A stretch of DNA of 29,647 bases from NCBI GenBank assembly GCA_019649035.1, contig BMAT01003959.1:1-29647 (forward strand). The letters run 5' to 3'. Made by a program: the position numbers and the translations under genes. The notes beneath the pieces were generated by a model, which was given only the letters and a program-made list of their open reading frames with translations, was not told the DNA's origin and searched no databases. This document shows positions 1-11,300 of the stretch, piece by piece (position 1 is the first letter of the stretch; each line of letters begins with the position of its first letter). The stretch comes from Elysia marginata. Its lineage: Eukaryota > Mollusca > Gastropoda > Plakobranchidae.

Positions 1-230
1 GTGTAAAATCTAGTGTATCTGAGTCACAGAAATCTAAGATTTCTGTGATCTGAGTTGAAAAAACCGACCTTGTCGGTACCCTCGCAGATTTTTGTTTTAC
101 ACACATATTTTGGTCTGTAGACCCACTCTATGGGGCCCAACTTTATGAGGACGTCCCTTTAAAGCCGAACGTCCTCATAAGGTGGGTGTGTAGTCAAACG
201 AATGTTCCCATAAGGTGGGTTGTTTCAGAG
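1..230. repeat. Cluster of nested short palindromes
   Basis: There is a perfect 12-bp stem with a one-base loop at 24-48 (TCACAGAAATCT / AGATTTCTGTGA) and ACCGAC/GTCGGT near 63-78. An outer pair is GTGTAAAATCT (1-11) against AGATTTTTGTTTTACAC (88-104). Next come GGTCT/AGACC near 112-123 and a longer stem at 136-187 with arms around TTATGAGGACGT / ACGTCCTCATAA. Together they look like remains of fold-back or MITE-type elements. The left edge is cut by the window. Confidence 0.45.
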
Positions 231-1537
231 CACCAACCTTTCCTTAAAGCGTGTATGGGCGCGAAAAAAAAAGGAATGTCATGTTGTGTTTCTTTTGGCG
301 CTCAGTATATATACTGATCTGGAATATTATAGTTGTAACTCAAGAATTTTTTTTCTTTCCATATTAAAACTATTGGTGTAGCAATGGTTCCTTTAAAATG
401 TTAAAATTAAGCTGGCGTTTTTCAATACCTCCTCTTTTCATGCAAATCAAGAGAAGCAAATTGCTCTACAATGAATGCTGTTTAGTTAAAAAGCAAGTGT
501 CTTGCCGCTAGACCACAGAGCCGGTTCCGAATGGGAGAACACAAAGGGGGCAATGCTAGGCAAGCTAGCCGCGAGCTCTTACTATCAGCAAAGAGGTGCT
601 TGGTTCCACCCTCTTTGCTATCAGCCAGACTTGCTCTCAGCTAATGCACTAAAGCGATAAAACTAAAATATTCAAGATGTGAAATACTTGCAGTAGTAGT
701 TTTTTTTTTACAACTGTTTTGCGTTATTATTATTTGGTTTCTTCTTTGAGCGTTTGCTCAAACGACCTGGGTTTGACGACAACGAACATAATAAATAGAT
801 CTTATAGATGACGAACTCAACAAGAGGGTTGGCATTCTAAAACAAAAGTTTATTATACTTAATATTCAATATGAAATTATAAAGATATAATTAGTAACGG
901 TCAGAATAGAAAAAAAAAACACCAGGCAGAACGGATCAAACGTTTTTATTCAACCGTCAGTCTGCAAAGCACACTATAATTTACATTGCAATAAGCTCTA
1001 AAACTGATGAAATATGATTAAAACATTAGGTGATACAGGCTACTAAAAAAAAGAAGAAAATAAACTCCAAAGATGTTTTAGTATAAATATTCTCGCACGA
1101 ACTCACCCGCCACGAACATACACACTCACATACACACCATAAACCCCTTTACACGTACCCCCACACCGCTTCTCACTCTTCTCCGCTCGCTGTCAATCCC
1201 TCTCTTCGTCCCTCTCACTTTCTTTCTTCTCTTCCCATTTTTCTTTCTTTTTCCCCATACACACTCATTTATCATGCATTCAACTCAATTAAACTGCTTC
1301 TTTTTTCTCATTTTTTGTGCGTATGGGTGTGTGTTTTCATGTGCCTTCCTACCTGCTGATCTGACAAGCTGTAGGCCTATGCATGTGGAATTATCTGTCG
1401 ATTTGCAGATTTGCAAAAACCAAATCGGTAACAAGTCCTATAAGACACCATTTTTTTCTTTGTTTTTGTAACATGTATAACAAACGTTTCTCTTTTATTC
1501 AGTATTTTTCTCTCTCACTCACTATAGCCGCTCGCTT
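231..1537. other. Stretch without a recognised gene
   Basis: The sequence is AT-rich with a truncated SINE head (488-525) and an imperfect palindrome at about 577-613 (CAGCAAAGAGG / CCCTCTTTGCT). A pyrimidine-rich stretch lies at 1100-1260. The 65-codon frame at 1274 is not supported by anything else. Confidence 0.6.
488..525 (-). mobile_element. Truncated family B SINE head
   Basis: The minus strand reads ACCGGCTCTGTGGTCTAGCG and GCAAGACACTTGC, matching about 30 of 34 positions of the head of the complete copy at 20885. The B box and body are absent, so only the A-box half is left. Confidence 0.5.
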
Positions 1538-2095
1538 GTAGGGTCGTCTGACCGCACAGCTTCGGCTACTCTTCCTATCTCCGCGATGAAGGTCCTCCAT
1601 GCGTCTCGGTTCTCTGAAATGTCTCAAATTAAATTCAGGTCTTCTATGAAGTTAAAGTCATTTTCTCGTCGGAACGTGTTTGAGGTCGTTACTTAAAAAA
1701 CTGGAAGTATTGTTATTGCTCTACACCTTGGTCTTTTATTGTTTTCTACAAAATAGAACTGTATTGCCTCGTTTGCCGGAATACACGGATCTCGTATTAA
1801 TATGTTTCCAAACAGTCTTTATCTAGACTCAAGTAATTGGAAAGATAGAGGAACTTCTCAACATTTTTTATAAAGTAAATGGTTTGGAACTTTTTGTCGG
1901 GCATTGGATTTTAAGAACTCTTTTGGGTTGTTTTCTATGGAACGCGTCGAGTCTGTCCTTGTCTGTTTTTGTCAAGGCCCATGTGCCACAGTTGTATAAT
2001 AGTATCGATTCAACTAAAGCATTGTAAAGTTGGAGTCTAGTTTTCTGTTTTGTTTTATTTTCAGTATAAGGAAATATTTTCTGGACCTTAAACTA
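1538..2095 (-). pseudogene. Decayed non-LTR retrotransposon (LINE), C-terminal part of reverse-transcriptase ORF
   Basis: On the minus strand, about 2060-1920 translates to KTRLQLYNALVESILLYNC, GTWALTKTDKDRLDAF and HRKQPKRVLKIQCP. This is the well-known end of the LINE reverse-transcriptase region (typically ..LYNALVxSxLLYGCExWxLTKxDxxRLxAF). About 1614-1538 translates to NRDAWRTFIAEIGRVAEAVR then SDDPT, the usual extreme C-terminus of the same kind of ORF. Between them the frame shifts and has stops, so the copy is dead. Upstream RT catalytic motifs are not present. I infer a Jockey/RTE/CR1-type clade but cannot decide among them. Confidence 0.75.
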
Positions 2096-2449
2096 ATTTC
2101 AGTACTGGTTTCCTACTATCCAGCTTATATTAATTAGACAAGATTATCAGCTCTTAAATTTACTTCTTTTTTTATATAAAACAGGCTGCTGTGAGCCACA
2201 CACTCAACAGAGCATGAAAGCTATAGCGTAAAAACTATGTCAAACATTTTTAGTACTATGTGTCTTTAAAGATACAGGGACCTTTTTGAGTTGATTTTTA
2301 TTTCTTTATGCTAAGTTTTTCAAACCTTTTGTGTAAAAATAGCAGTCCTATCTAATTCGTAAAGAAGTAGCCATACGTCATGCTCATTAGAATGTATTGC
2401 TCACAGATTCCTGTTTGTTACTTAAACAGGTGAAGTAAAGAGCTTTTTT

Positions 2450-2757
2450 ATACAGCGCTTAATCCACTCAAATGCTCTTATAGCTTTTAATGAGTTCCTC
2501 GACCGGCCATTAAAACCGAGTAACTTCCTGAACTCACAGAGGAGCAGGAGTTCAAACACGTCACTCTAGCAAACTGACAAGATCTTTTACTGCCCATTAT
2601 TATAACTGGGTACTCATTTAACACGTGAATGTGGCGAAGAAAGGAGTTTATAGATCCTTTTCTAAGGTCTCAACGCCAACCTGGCAAGCTGGGGCTCGTA
2701 GCCCGGCCCTCTGGGTCTGAGAGAAGAGTGTTTACCTACTACTAGACTTCGACGCCA
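2450..2757 (-). mobile_element. tRNA-derived SINE, family A, copy 1 (near full length)
   Basis: Read on the minus strand, the 5' head has an A-box-like GTCTAGTAGTAGGTAAAC (about 2748-2731) and a B-box-like GGGCTACGAGCCCC (about 2704-2690). The body follows (TGGGCAGTAAAAGATCTTG, then GAACTCCTGCTCC), and the 3' end is GATTAAGCGCTGTATAAA. The same body occurs in four other places in this window. Family name unknown. Confidence 0.65.
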
Positions 2758-2892
2758 CAAATGGTATGTGTAGTAAAACATAGCGCAATTAAAACTGAAA
2801 AAAGGAACAACGAAAACCGAAGAATATCACACCAATTGATAGCTTGATAGATAGATAAGGAGTGACTCCTCTCTACATATCCCGTCCAGAGC

Positions 2893-3148
2893 GATTGATT
2901 GATTGATTGCAGGATATTTTGCAAGCCCAATTCCACTTTAGAGGTTCTCTCAGAGCTTGGGTCCAAATGACAATGTACGGGCTGCCACCCAGAGACTAGC
3001 GGGGATACCATGACTTAGCCTCAGCCGGTCACATTATACTGACACCGACCCAACCAGTAGGGGCCCGGACTGTGCTCGGCTGAGGCTCGAACCCACGACC
3101 TCTGAGCCACGGAGCGAGGCCTCTACCAACTGAACTACCTAGGCCCCC
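2893..3148 (-). mobile_element. tRNA-derived SINE, family C, with (AATC)n tail
   Basis: On the minus strand the tRNA-like head reads GGCCTAGGTAGTTCAGTTGG (A box), then a clean B box GGGTTCGAGCC about 40 nt later (near 3091-3081). A central stretch GGTGTCAGTATAATGTGACC follows, then GGGTGGCAGCCCG, and the element ends in CAATCAATCAATC. It is intact in layout but I see no clear target-site duplication. The cloverleaf is degenerate, so I do not call a functional tRNA gene. Confidence 0.7.
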
Positions 3149-3764
3149 TTTTTTAACAGTGAGCAACAGCAATCCAAAAGCATAACAAAGTATAGGCGAG
3201 AGAAATGGTCAAACTTTCACCCAGTCATGTTATAAGAAACTCCCTCACGTCGTTTCAAAAATAAAAAATTACTATTTGTAGCGGAGATATGCTGATCTGG
3301 TCTGAACCCAGACAAATATAGTTGAAAACAGTAAAAAAAAAATACAAAACAAAATTTTGCCAAATATATCGGTTTTGTAAGGGGCGACTGTCAACATTTG
3401 AGGTTTTGGAAAGATTGAAACTGACAGAAAAACAGGAAACAGATATCACAGATATAAAGGAAATAACCACAAACACCGACTGATGACACAGCTGTAACAC
3501 AAAACACATAATACACATACTAAATCACACAACAAAACACGGTAAAAAAAAAGTAGCACAATTACATTTTTTATATCAATGTTTTTTCCTTTATTGAGCA
3601 CAAGCGTAAAAGTTAGACACGGGCCTTTTTCATTCATTGTACAGTTTCTAAAAAAACAACTAATAATTGATAATAGTTAAAATGTTTTTTTTTATTTTAT
3701 TACTAAACAAACCTATAATTAACTATCTTGAAAATTTGAGATAGCGACAGGGGTGTAGAAAAAG
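3149..3764. other. Stretch without a recognised gene
   Basis: AT-rich DNA with several A and T homopolymer runs. I see no exon, repeat family or RNA gene. Confidence 0.6.
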
Positions 3765-3958
3765 ATGACTGGATATCTAAAAGGACTTGTAGATGGATAA
3801 AGAGGTAGGTAGATGGATTAGTAGATAAAGAGACTGATAGGTTAATAAGGAGATTTAATAAGAAACAGCTATATTTAAAGAAAGGATAGCCAGATAGATA
3901 GATAGATAGTTAGATAGATAGATACATGTAGATAGATAGTTAGATAGATAGATACATG

Positions 3959-4020
<62 letters not shown>

Positions 4021-4125
4021 CATAGATAGCTAGATAGATAAATAGATAGGTAGATAGATAGATTGGTAGATCGGTAGATAAAAAGATAGATAAGATACAC
4101 AGACAGATAGATGAATAGATAGATG

Positions 4126-4203
<78 letters not shown>

Positions 4204-4214
4204 TAGATGATTAG

Positions 4215-4245
<31 letters not shown>

Positions 4246-4258
4246 AATAGATAGATAA

Positions 4259-4289
<31 letters not shown>

Positions 4290-4303
4290 GATGGATAGAT
4301 AGT
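3765..4303. repeat. GATA (TATC) microsatellite, about 0.5 kb
   Basis: The stretch is a long GATA/GACA-interspersed array, degenerate on the left side and purest at 3961-4020 and 4131-4190. The long minus-strand reading frame rich in Leu-Ser-Ile-Tyr over it is only the translation of the repeat. Confidence 0.95.
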
Positions 4304-4338
4304 GCTGTAACTTTACCTTCATCTTTTGCTTACCACAC

Positions 4339-4757
4339 AATGTGTTTCTTACGTCTCCTGCCGGGACGCACTCGTCAGGCAAGCTGTTAGGGAAGTACTT
4401 TTGTTTCGGTCTTGTTACGGTTGTGATGTTCTAGGAGGTGTTTTGGACAATGTGAACAAATAATTTTCTTTCTTTTGTTGAGGCTGGATTTCTTTGAAAG
4501 TATTGTGCACTTTTCTGCGAGGCAGAGGTTGCACCGTTTTGTGTTAGTATAGTATGGTAGAACTTTTTCCTGTATGTTTCACGATAAATACAGTGAATTT
4601 TTTTCTGTATCTTTCAAAGTGTTTACGTTCCATACTCTACTAATACGAATTCCCTCTAGAATAACGCAACCATAAGAAGACCGAAAAGAAACGAAACTAC
4701 TTGCATACCAGCTTGTCTGAAGAGTGCGTCCCGGCAGGAGACGTATAAAACACAGTT
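4339..4757. mobile_element. Fold-back (MITE-like) element between GATA arrays
   Basis: The arm 4339-4445 is the inverted copy of 4655-4757. The best-preserved core is ACGTCTCCTGCCGGGACGCA (from 4351), whose exact inverse occurs at 4724-4743. Similarity fades inwards (CAAGCTG, GTTTCGTT/GTTTCGG, TTCTAGGAGG versus TTCTAGAGGG). An inner pair TAGTATAGTATGG (about 4546-4558) and CCATACTCTACTA pairs again near the centre. No ORF is present, so it would be non-autonomous. The superfamily is not identifiable. Confidence 0.55.
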
Positions 4758-4850
4758 TAGAAAGCCAAAAATGTAAGTAAATTTACAATAGTAGATAATA
4801 GCCCCATTTTGATAAAAACTTTTAGCACTTTTTATTATAAGTACAGTTTT

Positions 4851-4996
4851 ACGCGTAGATAGATAGATAAAAATCGAGATAGGTAGAGAGGTAGGAGATA
4901 AAAACAAGGAGAGAGAGAAAAGAGAGACAAAAAGAGAGAGAGAGAGATGGTTGTGAAAAGAGCGACAAAGAGACAGAGAGAGATATAAAGCGAGAG

Positions 4997-5046
<50 letters not shown>
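4851..5046. repeat. GATA, GA and AC microsatellite tract
   Basis: A short GATA run is followed by purine-rich GAGA with an embedded (AC)n near 4998-5010 and a pure (GA)n to about 5043. Confidence 0.9.
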
Positions 5047-5536
5047 GGATACAAAGCTAGATAAATACTGCTTACTAGAGTATCAATTACACTCCATCAT
5101 GTAGGAAAACAACAAAGATGTTTCGAAAATTAAGTTAAAGCATTGACCGGTGGCATAAGACCTGAAAGTTCTCTGTACGGAAGATGCTATTGAGACGGTT
5201 AGGAGTGTTGTATTATTCACACTCTCGCCGAGTATAGGCGTTGAGTAACTTTAATGCAGTTTTCATATTAATTCTGTAATAATTCTTCTTAAAGTTATGT
5301 GCGTTAATTCATGAATTTCAAGACGTATGTTAATTTTTACACACGTTTTTCAATTGAGACAATGATGAGGCATGAAATTGAATTGACTACGAAATTGCAA
5401 TGAAAAGATGACATAGGCAGTAATTTATCACATCATAAAAATGTTTCGATATTTGTAGTATTAGGAGAAGGAAAAGGTTCAGGTGGGAACAAAGACTAAC
5501 GCTTGATAGAGGCGATGGAAACAGAATAAAAGTAAT

Positions 5537-5537
<1 letters not shown>
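5047..5537. other. Stretch without a recognised gene
   Basis: AT-rich sequence with no open frame of note and no recognised repeat. Confidence 0.6.
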
Positions 5538-5582
<45 letters not shown>

Positions 5583-5930
5583 GAAATGATAATATATCAT
5601 AAATAATAAAAATGGTAACAATAATTATAATGATAAAAATAATAATAATAACAATGATAACTGTAAAAATAGTAAGAAGGAGATGAAGAACAAGTACTAG
5701 GGAAATAATGATAACATTGATAATAACATTAATGATAACAATTTTAAAAATGATAATAATAATAATACCAATAATAATAATAAACTTAATAATAATAATA
5801 ATAATAATGATAACAACAATAGTTATTGTAGCCTATTCATAGTTATTATATTGATGATGATAATATCAATATCATTAATAAAAATAATTATAAGCTTTAT
5901 TGATAAAAAATAGTTGTAAGCATTATTGAT
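5538..5930. repeat. AAT trinucleotide repeat and degenerate flank
   Basis: There is a pure (AAT)n at 5538-5582 and then about 350 bases of imperfect AAT/GATAAT/AACATT units, including a second purer run near 5790-5812. No coding capacity. Confidence 0.9.
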
Positions 5931-6324
5931 AAAGAAAGCTGTAAACATTATTAATTAACACAATTGTAAGTATTATAAATAAAAAAATGTAAGCATTCTT
6001 AACATTTTTTGTGCCGACAATAAAATAATAATATTGGTATCATTCAACTTATTTACAAATCACAATTTAATTAAACAACTGAAATAAATACCGGGATTTG
6101 TTACCGTAAGCTCGCTGGCAGTCATTTAATCTTGTGTTCAATACTCTGTTATGACTGTTAATATAATAACACCACGTAATTCTTAATCAGATAAACAGTT
6201 AACATTTAGTCTATTGCACTGAGACTGTTTACCACCAGTCTACCTAACAAGGGATTACTGAGAGTGAACCTTATCCACATATTGGTGAGTAGCAACTGTT
6301 TGAAACAAGAGTCACTCTTGCACT

Positions 6325-6603
6325 ACGACAAGACCTTTCAATGCCTTCATCCAGGGTCTATGACTCAACGCTACCGACTTGTATCCTCTGAACTGATGGA
6401 GGAGCATCCGTTGACATATATATAGAGCCCCTGTTCTAACGCTGTGACAAAATCGTTCCCTGCCCTAAGCCCGGTAGGCCTACTAAATTTAACGCCTGAG
6501 GCGGAAAGGGAACCGTTGACTTAGACAGACCTTTGGGGCTAGGGTTTGAAACGCAGGTATTTTTACCCGGCCGTATACCGTATGTTTACTACTACGCCCC
6601 GCT
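6325..6603 (-). mobile_element. tRNA-derived SINE, family A, copy 2
   Basis: The minus strand shows the A-box-like GGGCGTAGTAGTAAACATAC (6600-6581) and the B-box-like GCGTTTCAAACCC (6555-6543). The body follows, with plus-strand landmarks CTGAACTGATGGAGGAGCA and CTGTGACAAAATCGTTCCC that match copy 1. It is diverged. Confidence 0.6.
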
Positions 6604-6659
6604 CTGCCTATTGATCATATTACTTTCGTCAATAAAAAAAAACTATGGAATACACTGAG

Positions 6660-6694
6660 TGTCAAATTTGCTGTAAGCTGAGTAGATAGTGAGA

Positions 6695-6732
<38 letters not shown>

Positions 6733-6915
6733 AAGACATAGCAAGCGAGAGAGACAGCAAAAGACGGAGAGTAAGAGAGAGTGTGTAGGGAAGAAAGAGA
6801 GAGGGGAAGGAAACAAGTGAGATGGGGAAGATGTAGAGTGAGAGAGAGAAAGAGAGAGATAGTAAAAGTGAGAAAGAGAGAGAAATAGAAGGACAGAGAA
6901 AGCGAGCAAAAGAGA
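6660..6915. repeat. GA-rich microsatellite region
   Basis: A pure (GA)n at about 6697-6728 lies within 250 bases of purine-rich sequence. Confidence 0.9.
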
Positions 6916-8095
6916 AATGTTTTGAGTTACATTTTTAGATCCTGATCGCTGTGGTTGCAGTTCAAGAAACTTGTCAGCACGTTGAAGTTAAGATTAGACG
7001 TTTGAGGGTTCAAATTTAAAACCTGCCTTGAGCAAACAGTAGTACTGCGTTCCAAACTAAGGAAAAGCGGCCAAAATGCGTGACTTAATAGACCCTAAAG
7101 TTTTTTTTTAATAAAACTTTACCGGTATCAAATATGAAGCCGTGTTCAGCACATTTTATAGTCTGATTAAGAACAGCAAGGTTCTATAGATCCAATTGTT
7201 CATTAATTATGGGTATCCCAAGCGTCGCCTAAAACTCAGTTGATTCACTGTTTAAATTTAGAAATGGCCCGATCTTATGAAAGCTACAGCGTATCAACCC
7301 AAGGGGCATGTCAACACCGTTACTGACCAAGTTAACGAACCTATGCATGCCCCATGATACGGTCGTTGTGATCTTCAGGCCTTAAGTTCACAGACGCCAG
7401 AGACAGACACGGTGGCAGTGATGATGATAAAAGTAGTGTGTCTGAGGAAGCTGTAGTAATGAGCAAGCCAAATCACCCAAATATGATCAGCATGTTTTAT
7501 GACTGTTCTATTTATCTATCGATTTTACAGAAGTTTCTAACTGACATTTAAAGGCTCAAAGGGCACTGTAGCCTATTCTGTGTTTTATCGGCAAAGATCT
7601 AAGAAAGGCCACGATCTTATATTAATAGTGTGCCAGTAAACAAAGTTTTGATAATTGTATTAACCTTTTGCTTTCCCTCCCATGATCTCTCATGAGGTGT
7701 TTAAATTCCTGATATATATTTTTATGTCTCAAATTTTTAATTTCAGAAAAAGTAATTCTTATAAACATATGCGGTCTTTTCGTACTCGTTTATGAAAATT
7801 TATTTTTCAAGAGTGATGTCCCCCCCCCCACACACACACAATGCTTATGAACACACATAAAGAATCGCGCTGCTCAGAAATAGACGCTGTTCACATCTGC
7901 AGTCTGAAAATCCTAGAAAAAATATTTCGAATTTAAAAAAACCTTTAAGCGTCTAAGAGGGAATCACATGGCCTGTGTAAGAGCTTGACGAATTCTTCAA
8001 ATAAAAATGTTACTAATTTTATGCTAGTCCTCCCTGGTAATCTCATGGCCCAATGGTTTCTTCAAAAGAAAACTTGTACAAACAATAACGTTTTC
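6916..8095. other. Stretch downstream of the GPCR gene, no recognised gene
   Basis: AT-rich DNA. A small inverted pair GGGGCATG/CATGCCCC lies near 7302-7353, and a second minus-strand AATAAA near 7799 could extend the GPCR 3' UTR. Confidence 0.6.
7819..7840. repeat. Short (C)n(AC)n run
   Basis: A run of nine or ten C is followed by (CA)n. Confidence 0.9.
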
Positions 8096-8101
8096 TTTAT
8101 T
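8096..8101 (-). promoter_or_regulatory. Candidate polyadenylation signal of the GPCR gene
   Basis: The plus strand reads TTTATT, giving AATAAA on the coding strand, about 48 nt after the TGA stop at 8149. It would give a very short 3' UTR. A second AATAAA on the minus strand near 7799-7804 is an alternative site. Confidence 0.5.
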
Positions 8102-8148
8102 CAAATGACTTGCGGTAAAGGGTTATTGGTTTTGTGTTTGTGGCCTGT

Positions 8149-8358
8149 TCACAAATGCGCTCTTCTCGGTGGCCTCTTGATAGAGCCCCGGACTACGATT
8201 CCGACGTCCATGAACATGGCTCGCAGTTGGTGTCTGAACCGTGTCCCCGTCAGACAGTAGAGGAGGAAGTTGAGGGCGTTGTTGGTGTACATGATAAAGT
8301 TGGCGCACGCGTTGAACAAGTTCTGGCGGTCGTTGTAGCCGCCGGGGAAGAAGTATGT
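8149..8358 (-). CDS. GPCR coding exon 4: TM7 and C-terminal tail
   Basis: The acceptor TTTGGCCAG|ACATAC joins in phase 0 to exon 3. The exon encodes 69 residues (1044-1112) and a TGA stop at 8149-8151. ECL3 (TYFFPGGYNDRQ) is followed by TM7 with NALNFLLYCLTGTRFR. This is the place of NPxxY, with Phe at 7.50, followed by the usual helix-8 FR motif. The C-tail is only about 30 residues and Arg-rich (IKRPPRRAHL). This terminal exon is in a different frame from the longer minus-strand ORF that overlaps it at 8123-8413; that ORF is a shadow. Confidence 0.8.
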   Translation of the reverse strand, partial: TYFFPGGYNDRQNLFNACANFIMYTNNALNFLLYCLTGTRFRHQLRAMFMDVGIVVRGSIKRPPRRAHL

Positions 8359-11300
8359 CTGGCCAAACGAGAAAGTTGAAAAGGGAAGAGGAGAGGGATC
8401 TTATAAGATGCATACAAATGATGACTTAGCTTTTCTTCTTCATAAGCAGCACTTTCAGACGGAAGGCTATAGTATGAATACAGTAAGTTTATAATAATTA
8501 TAAGAAAAACATGGAAACGCTATGTAAACTTTTTCAATGCTATTACATCTTGATACAAATTTATAAGATAATAAATCTGAAATTTAAAGGTATCGCCACC
8601 ATAACAAAATGGGCTATATAGCGGAACACTTTGTAATTTTAAAATTGCGACATCCGACTCATTTGGACTGGTTGTGAAAACAAATACATTCGATTCATGA
8701 ATAATCAATTCTCAAGAAATCGCATTCAAAGAGGATTAACATGTTTTGATGTAGTGACTGTTACTAAGCGAAGACCAAAGTATAATACGCAACACTCACC
8801 TTTCCCGTCATGTAGATCACGATGGGGATGTTACAGATGAGAAACACTGAGTTGATCACGAGAAGTGTGCGGGTTAGGTTCTTCGGTCTGGCCGAGCTCT
8901 TAGGAAACATGGACATACTTTTCTTCTGGCCTTTCTTCTTGTTCTGATGACTCTTCGTTATCTTCTTGTCCGCCGTCCCCGCAGACTTGTGGCCCGCGGC
9001 GTGCTGGTCCGCTGCAGAAAACTTCCCCGGTCCGGAGCCTCGCCTAAGCATCCCCGCATTGGTGGTGGTGGTGAGGTTCTCCGCGCTGGTGAAGGCTGAC
9101 GGCGGCGCGATCGTGAAGCTAGAGATGTCCGTGTTGCCGGAGTTGAGGGACGTCCTGCCTAGAGAACTCAGCGACAGGTTCAGCTCTGCCAACGGCACTT
9201 GTTGTTTGTCCCGCTTCTTGGCAGACTGTCTCCTCTCTATTACACACAACTTGTCCGATTTCAACGGCTGGGTTTTATCGTTGACCTGCGACGTACAGCC
9301 ATTGTTGTTGTGAGTTCTGTGGTTGTTTACGTCTGCTACTGTTGCTGTTGTTATAGCGTCTTGAGTTTTTCCCAGGGTCTCGTCATTTAGAGAGATGACA
9401 TCATTAGCACTACTACACCTGGTAACGTTGATGTCACAAATATTGGGGTTGGTTTCTACTCGAAGACAGTCATTGCTAGAAGTAAAAGTGAAGTCTAATG
9501 TGGGATCTACACTGCTGTTTTTACCATCACCCTTAATAGAGTTATTAGTATTTAAAGATTTGATATTAAGTAATGAAACACGGCTGGGAGATTCATCATT
9601 TTTCGTTACTTTATAATTAAGATCAGATTGGCAAATAGCAGGAAGTTCATAGTTCTCGTCACTCAAGAATGCTAGATCGTTCACAATGACGTTTACAGTT
9701 TGAGAACCGTTTGAGGTGCTAAAGTCTCTGTTTCCTATTTGTTCTTTGTTGCGATATGGTGAAAGTTGTGTTTCTTTAAAGGTTCTAGGATCACCGGGTA
9801 TGTTGATGGATTGGACGGGTTTACAATGGTTCTCAAGATGCTGGCACAATGTGGAGGGCTTGGATAAGTTTTTACCAAGCTGTGGTATGTAGTTCTCGTT
9901 TTTATTTTTGAGAAGTGGGCTAAATTTAGTCTCATCAGCACACGAAAAGAATTCTTCGCTGCTTGATCCTTCACTTTCCTCGAGACCTTCGCCATGAAGG
10001 AAAGCATGGAATGTTTTGTCATCTTTATTTACTGAAGTTCTTATACTTGTAACACCTCTATCGTTAACGTTCCCTTTCAGATCAGCGTGAGCAAAGGTTT
10101 GCACTAACGGCGGTCCTTTTGTGTTTGGATCTGACTCAAATCCTGTTTGCAAATCGCTGTAAAGCACATGATCATAACTGGTAGCTCTAAAAAGGTGTTG
10201 AGAACTTGCTTCGCCAGGTGTTATTTCTAGACCTGGATCGGTGAAAAACTGGTCACAGCTACTCTCTGCAGAAGCTTCTAACTGGTCACTGCCTAAACCC
10301 TTTCCCTTTGTATTCTTTAAGAGAGCCAAAGAGCACGGGCGATCGTAACCACTATAATTGCCTTTGTTTTTTACGAATAAAGTCCTGGGAATGTCTGAAC
10401 AGCTTTTAAATTTGCTGCCGTGATACGCGTTTCCGGTGTTGTGATTCAGAAACAGAACAGATTCCCCGACGGAGGCACTTGTATTGGAGTCGTTCCAAAC
10501 ACAGACGTCTCGCAGGTGCTTGATGTCAGCGTAGCTTTCGTGGAGACTATACGGCCTGAAAGGTCGCTTCTCCAACTCCGCTATCCTCTCTCTAGAAATT
10601 GTGGGTGTCTCATCTTGGAATTTGATTTTTGGTTGCTTATCTAATATCTCCAAGTGGATACCAGTAGGTCTAGCGACAGCTCCATTGCAAACTTTCTGAC
10701 TTTCATTTAAACTTGAAGAGCTGTAGGTAGCATCTAATGTTCCATCAGGCAACGTTAAAGATTTGCTGTACAGTCCCTCTCTGCTGATGTTTGAGTTGTT
10801 CACAACAGATTTTGCATCTTTGCCTAGCACGACAGCCTTTCGTCTCCACCTTGAAAAGCTGATCTTGGATGCGAAGCCTCTTCCCAGCTGATAAACGCCA
10901 TGTCCCTCCGGGACTGGTTTACTGGGGCAGCCGCAGCATAAACTGCTACACGTCACGGCGCGATGCTCTTGCTCGTGAGCTCTCTGATTAGACCTTGGCT
11001 TTCCTTTGTTGTTTTTGAAATTCTTGTTGAACGATCCTCTCTGCATATCCTCTATGATACGCTTGCTTCTGTAGACGTGCACTATGAGGACAATGTTCAG
11101 ACCGAGCAAGATCGTCCCTGGCACCACAGCAAACTTAAAGAGGACGATCCAAGTCCAGACATACACGATGAAATACCTGTAGGACCTGTCGGCGATGACG
11201 CAGTGCTTGGTGATGCCCCGAGACGGGATATACACGTCTCCGTACATGAAGAAGATTGGCAGGTTGACAGACAAGGCGAGCACGCACGTGAACAAGATGG

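Noticed and set aside
1274..1471. 65-codon plus-strand frame with a hydrophobic start
   Set aside because: Short, in AT-rich sequence, with no splice sites, homologue or polyadenylation signal that I can recognise.
3075..3148. tRNA gene on the minus strand
   Set aside because: The A and B boxes are good, but the stems are imperfect and the sequence continues into a SINE body with an (AATC)n tail.
3855..4382. 175-codon minus-strand frame rich in Leu-Ser-Ile-Tyr
   Set aside because: It is the translation of the GATA microsatellite; a tetranucleotide repeat gives a periodic open frame by itself.
8123..8413. 96-codon minus-strand frame over the last exon
   Set aside because: Wrong frame: the frame that joins exon 3 in phase 0 gives TM7 and the FR motif.
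8966..9313. 115-codon plus-strand frame
   Set aside because: It is a shadow of the ICL3 coding sequence on the minus strand.
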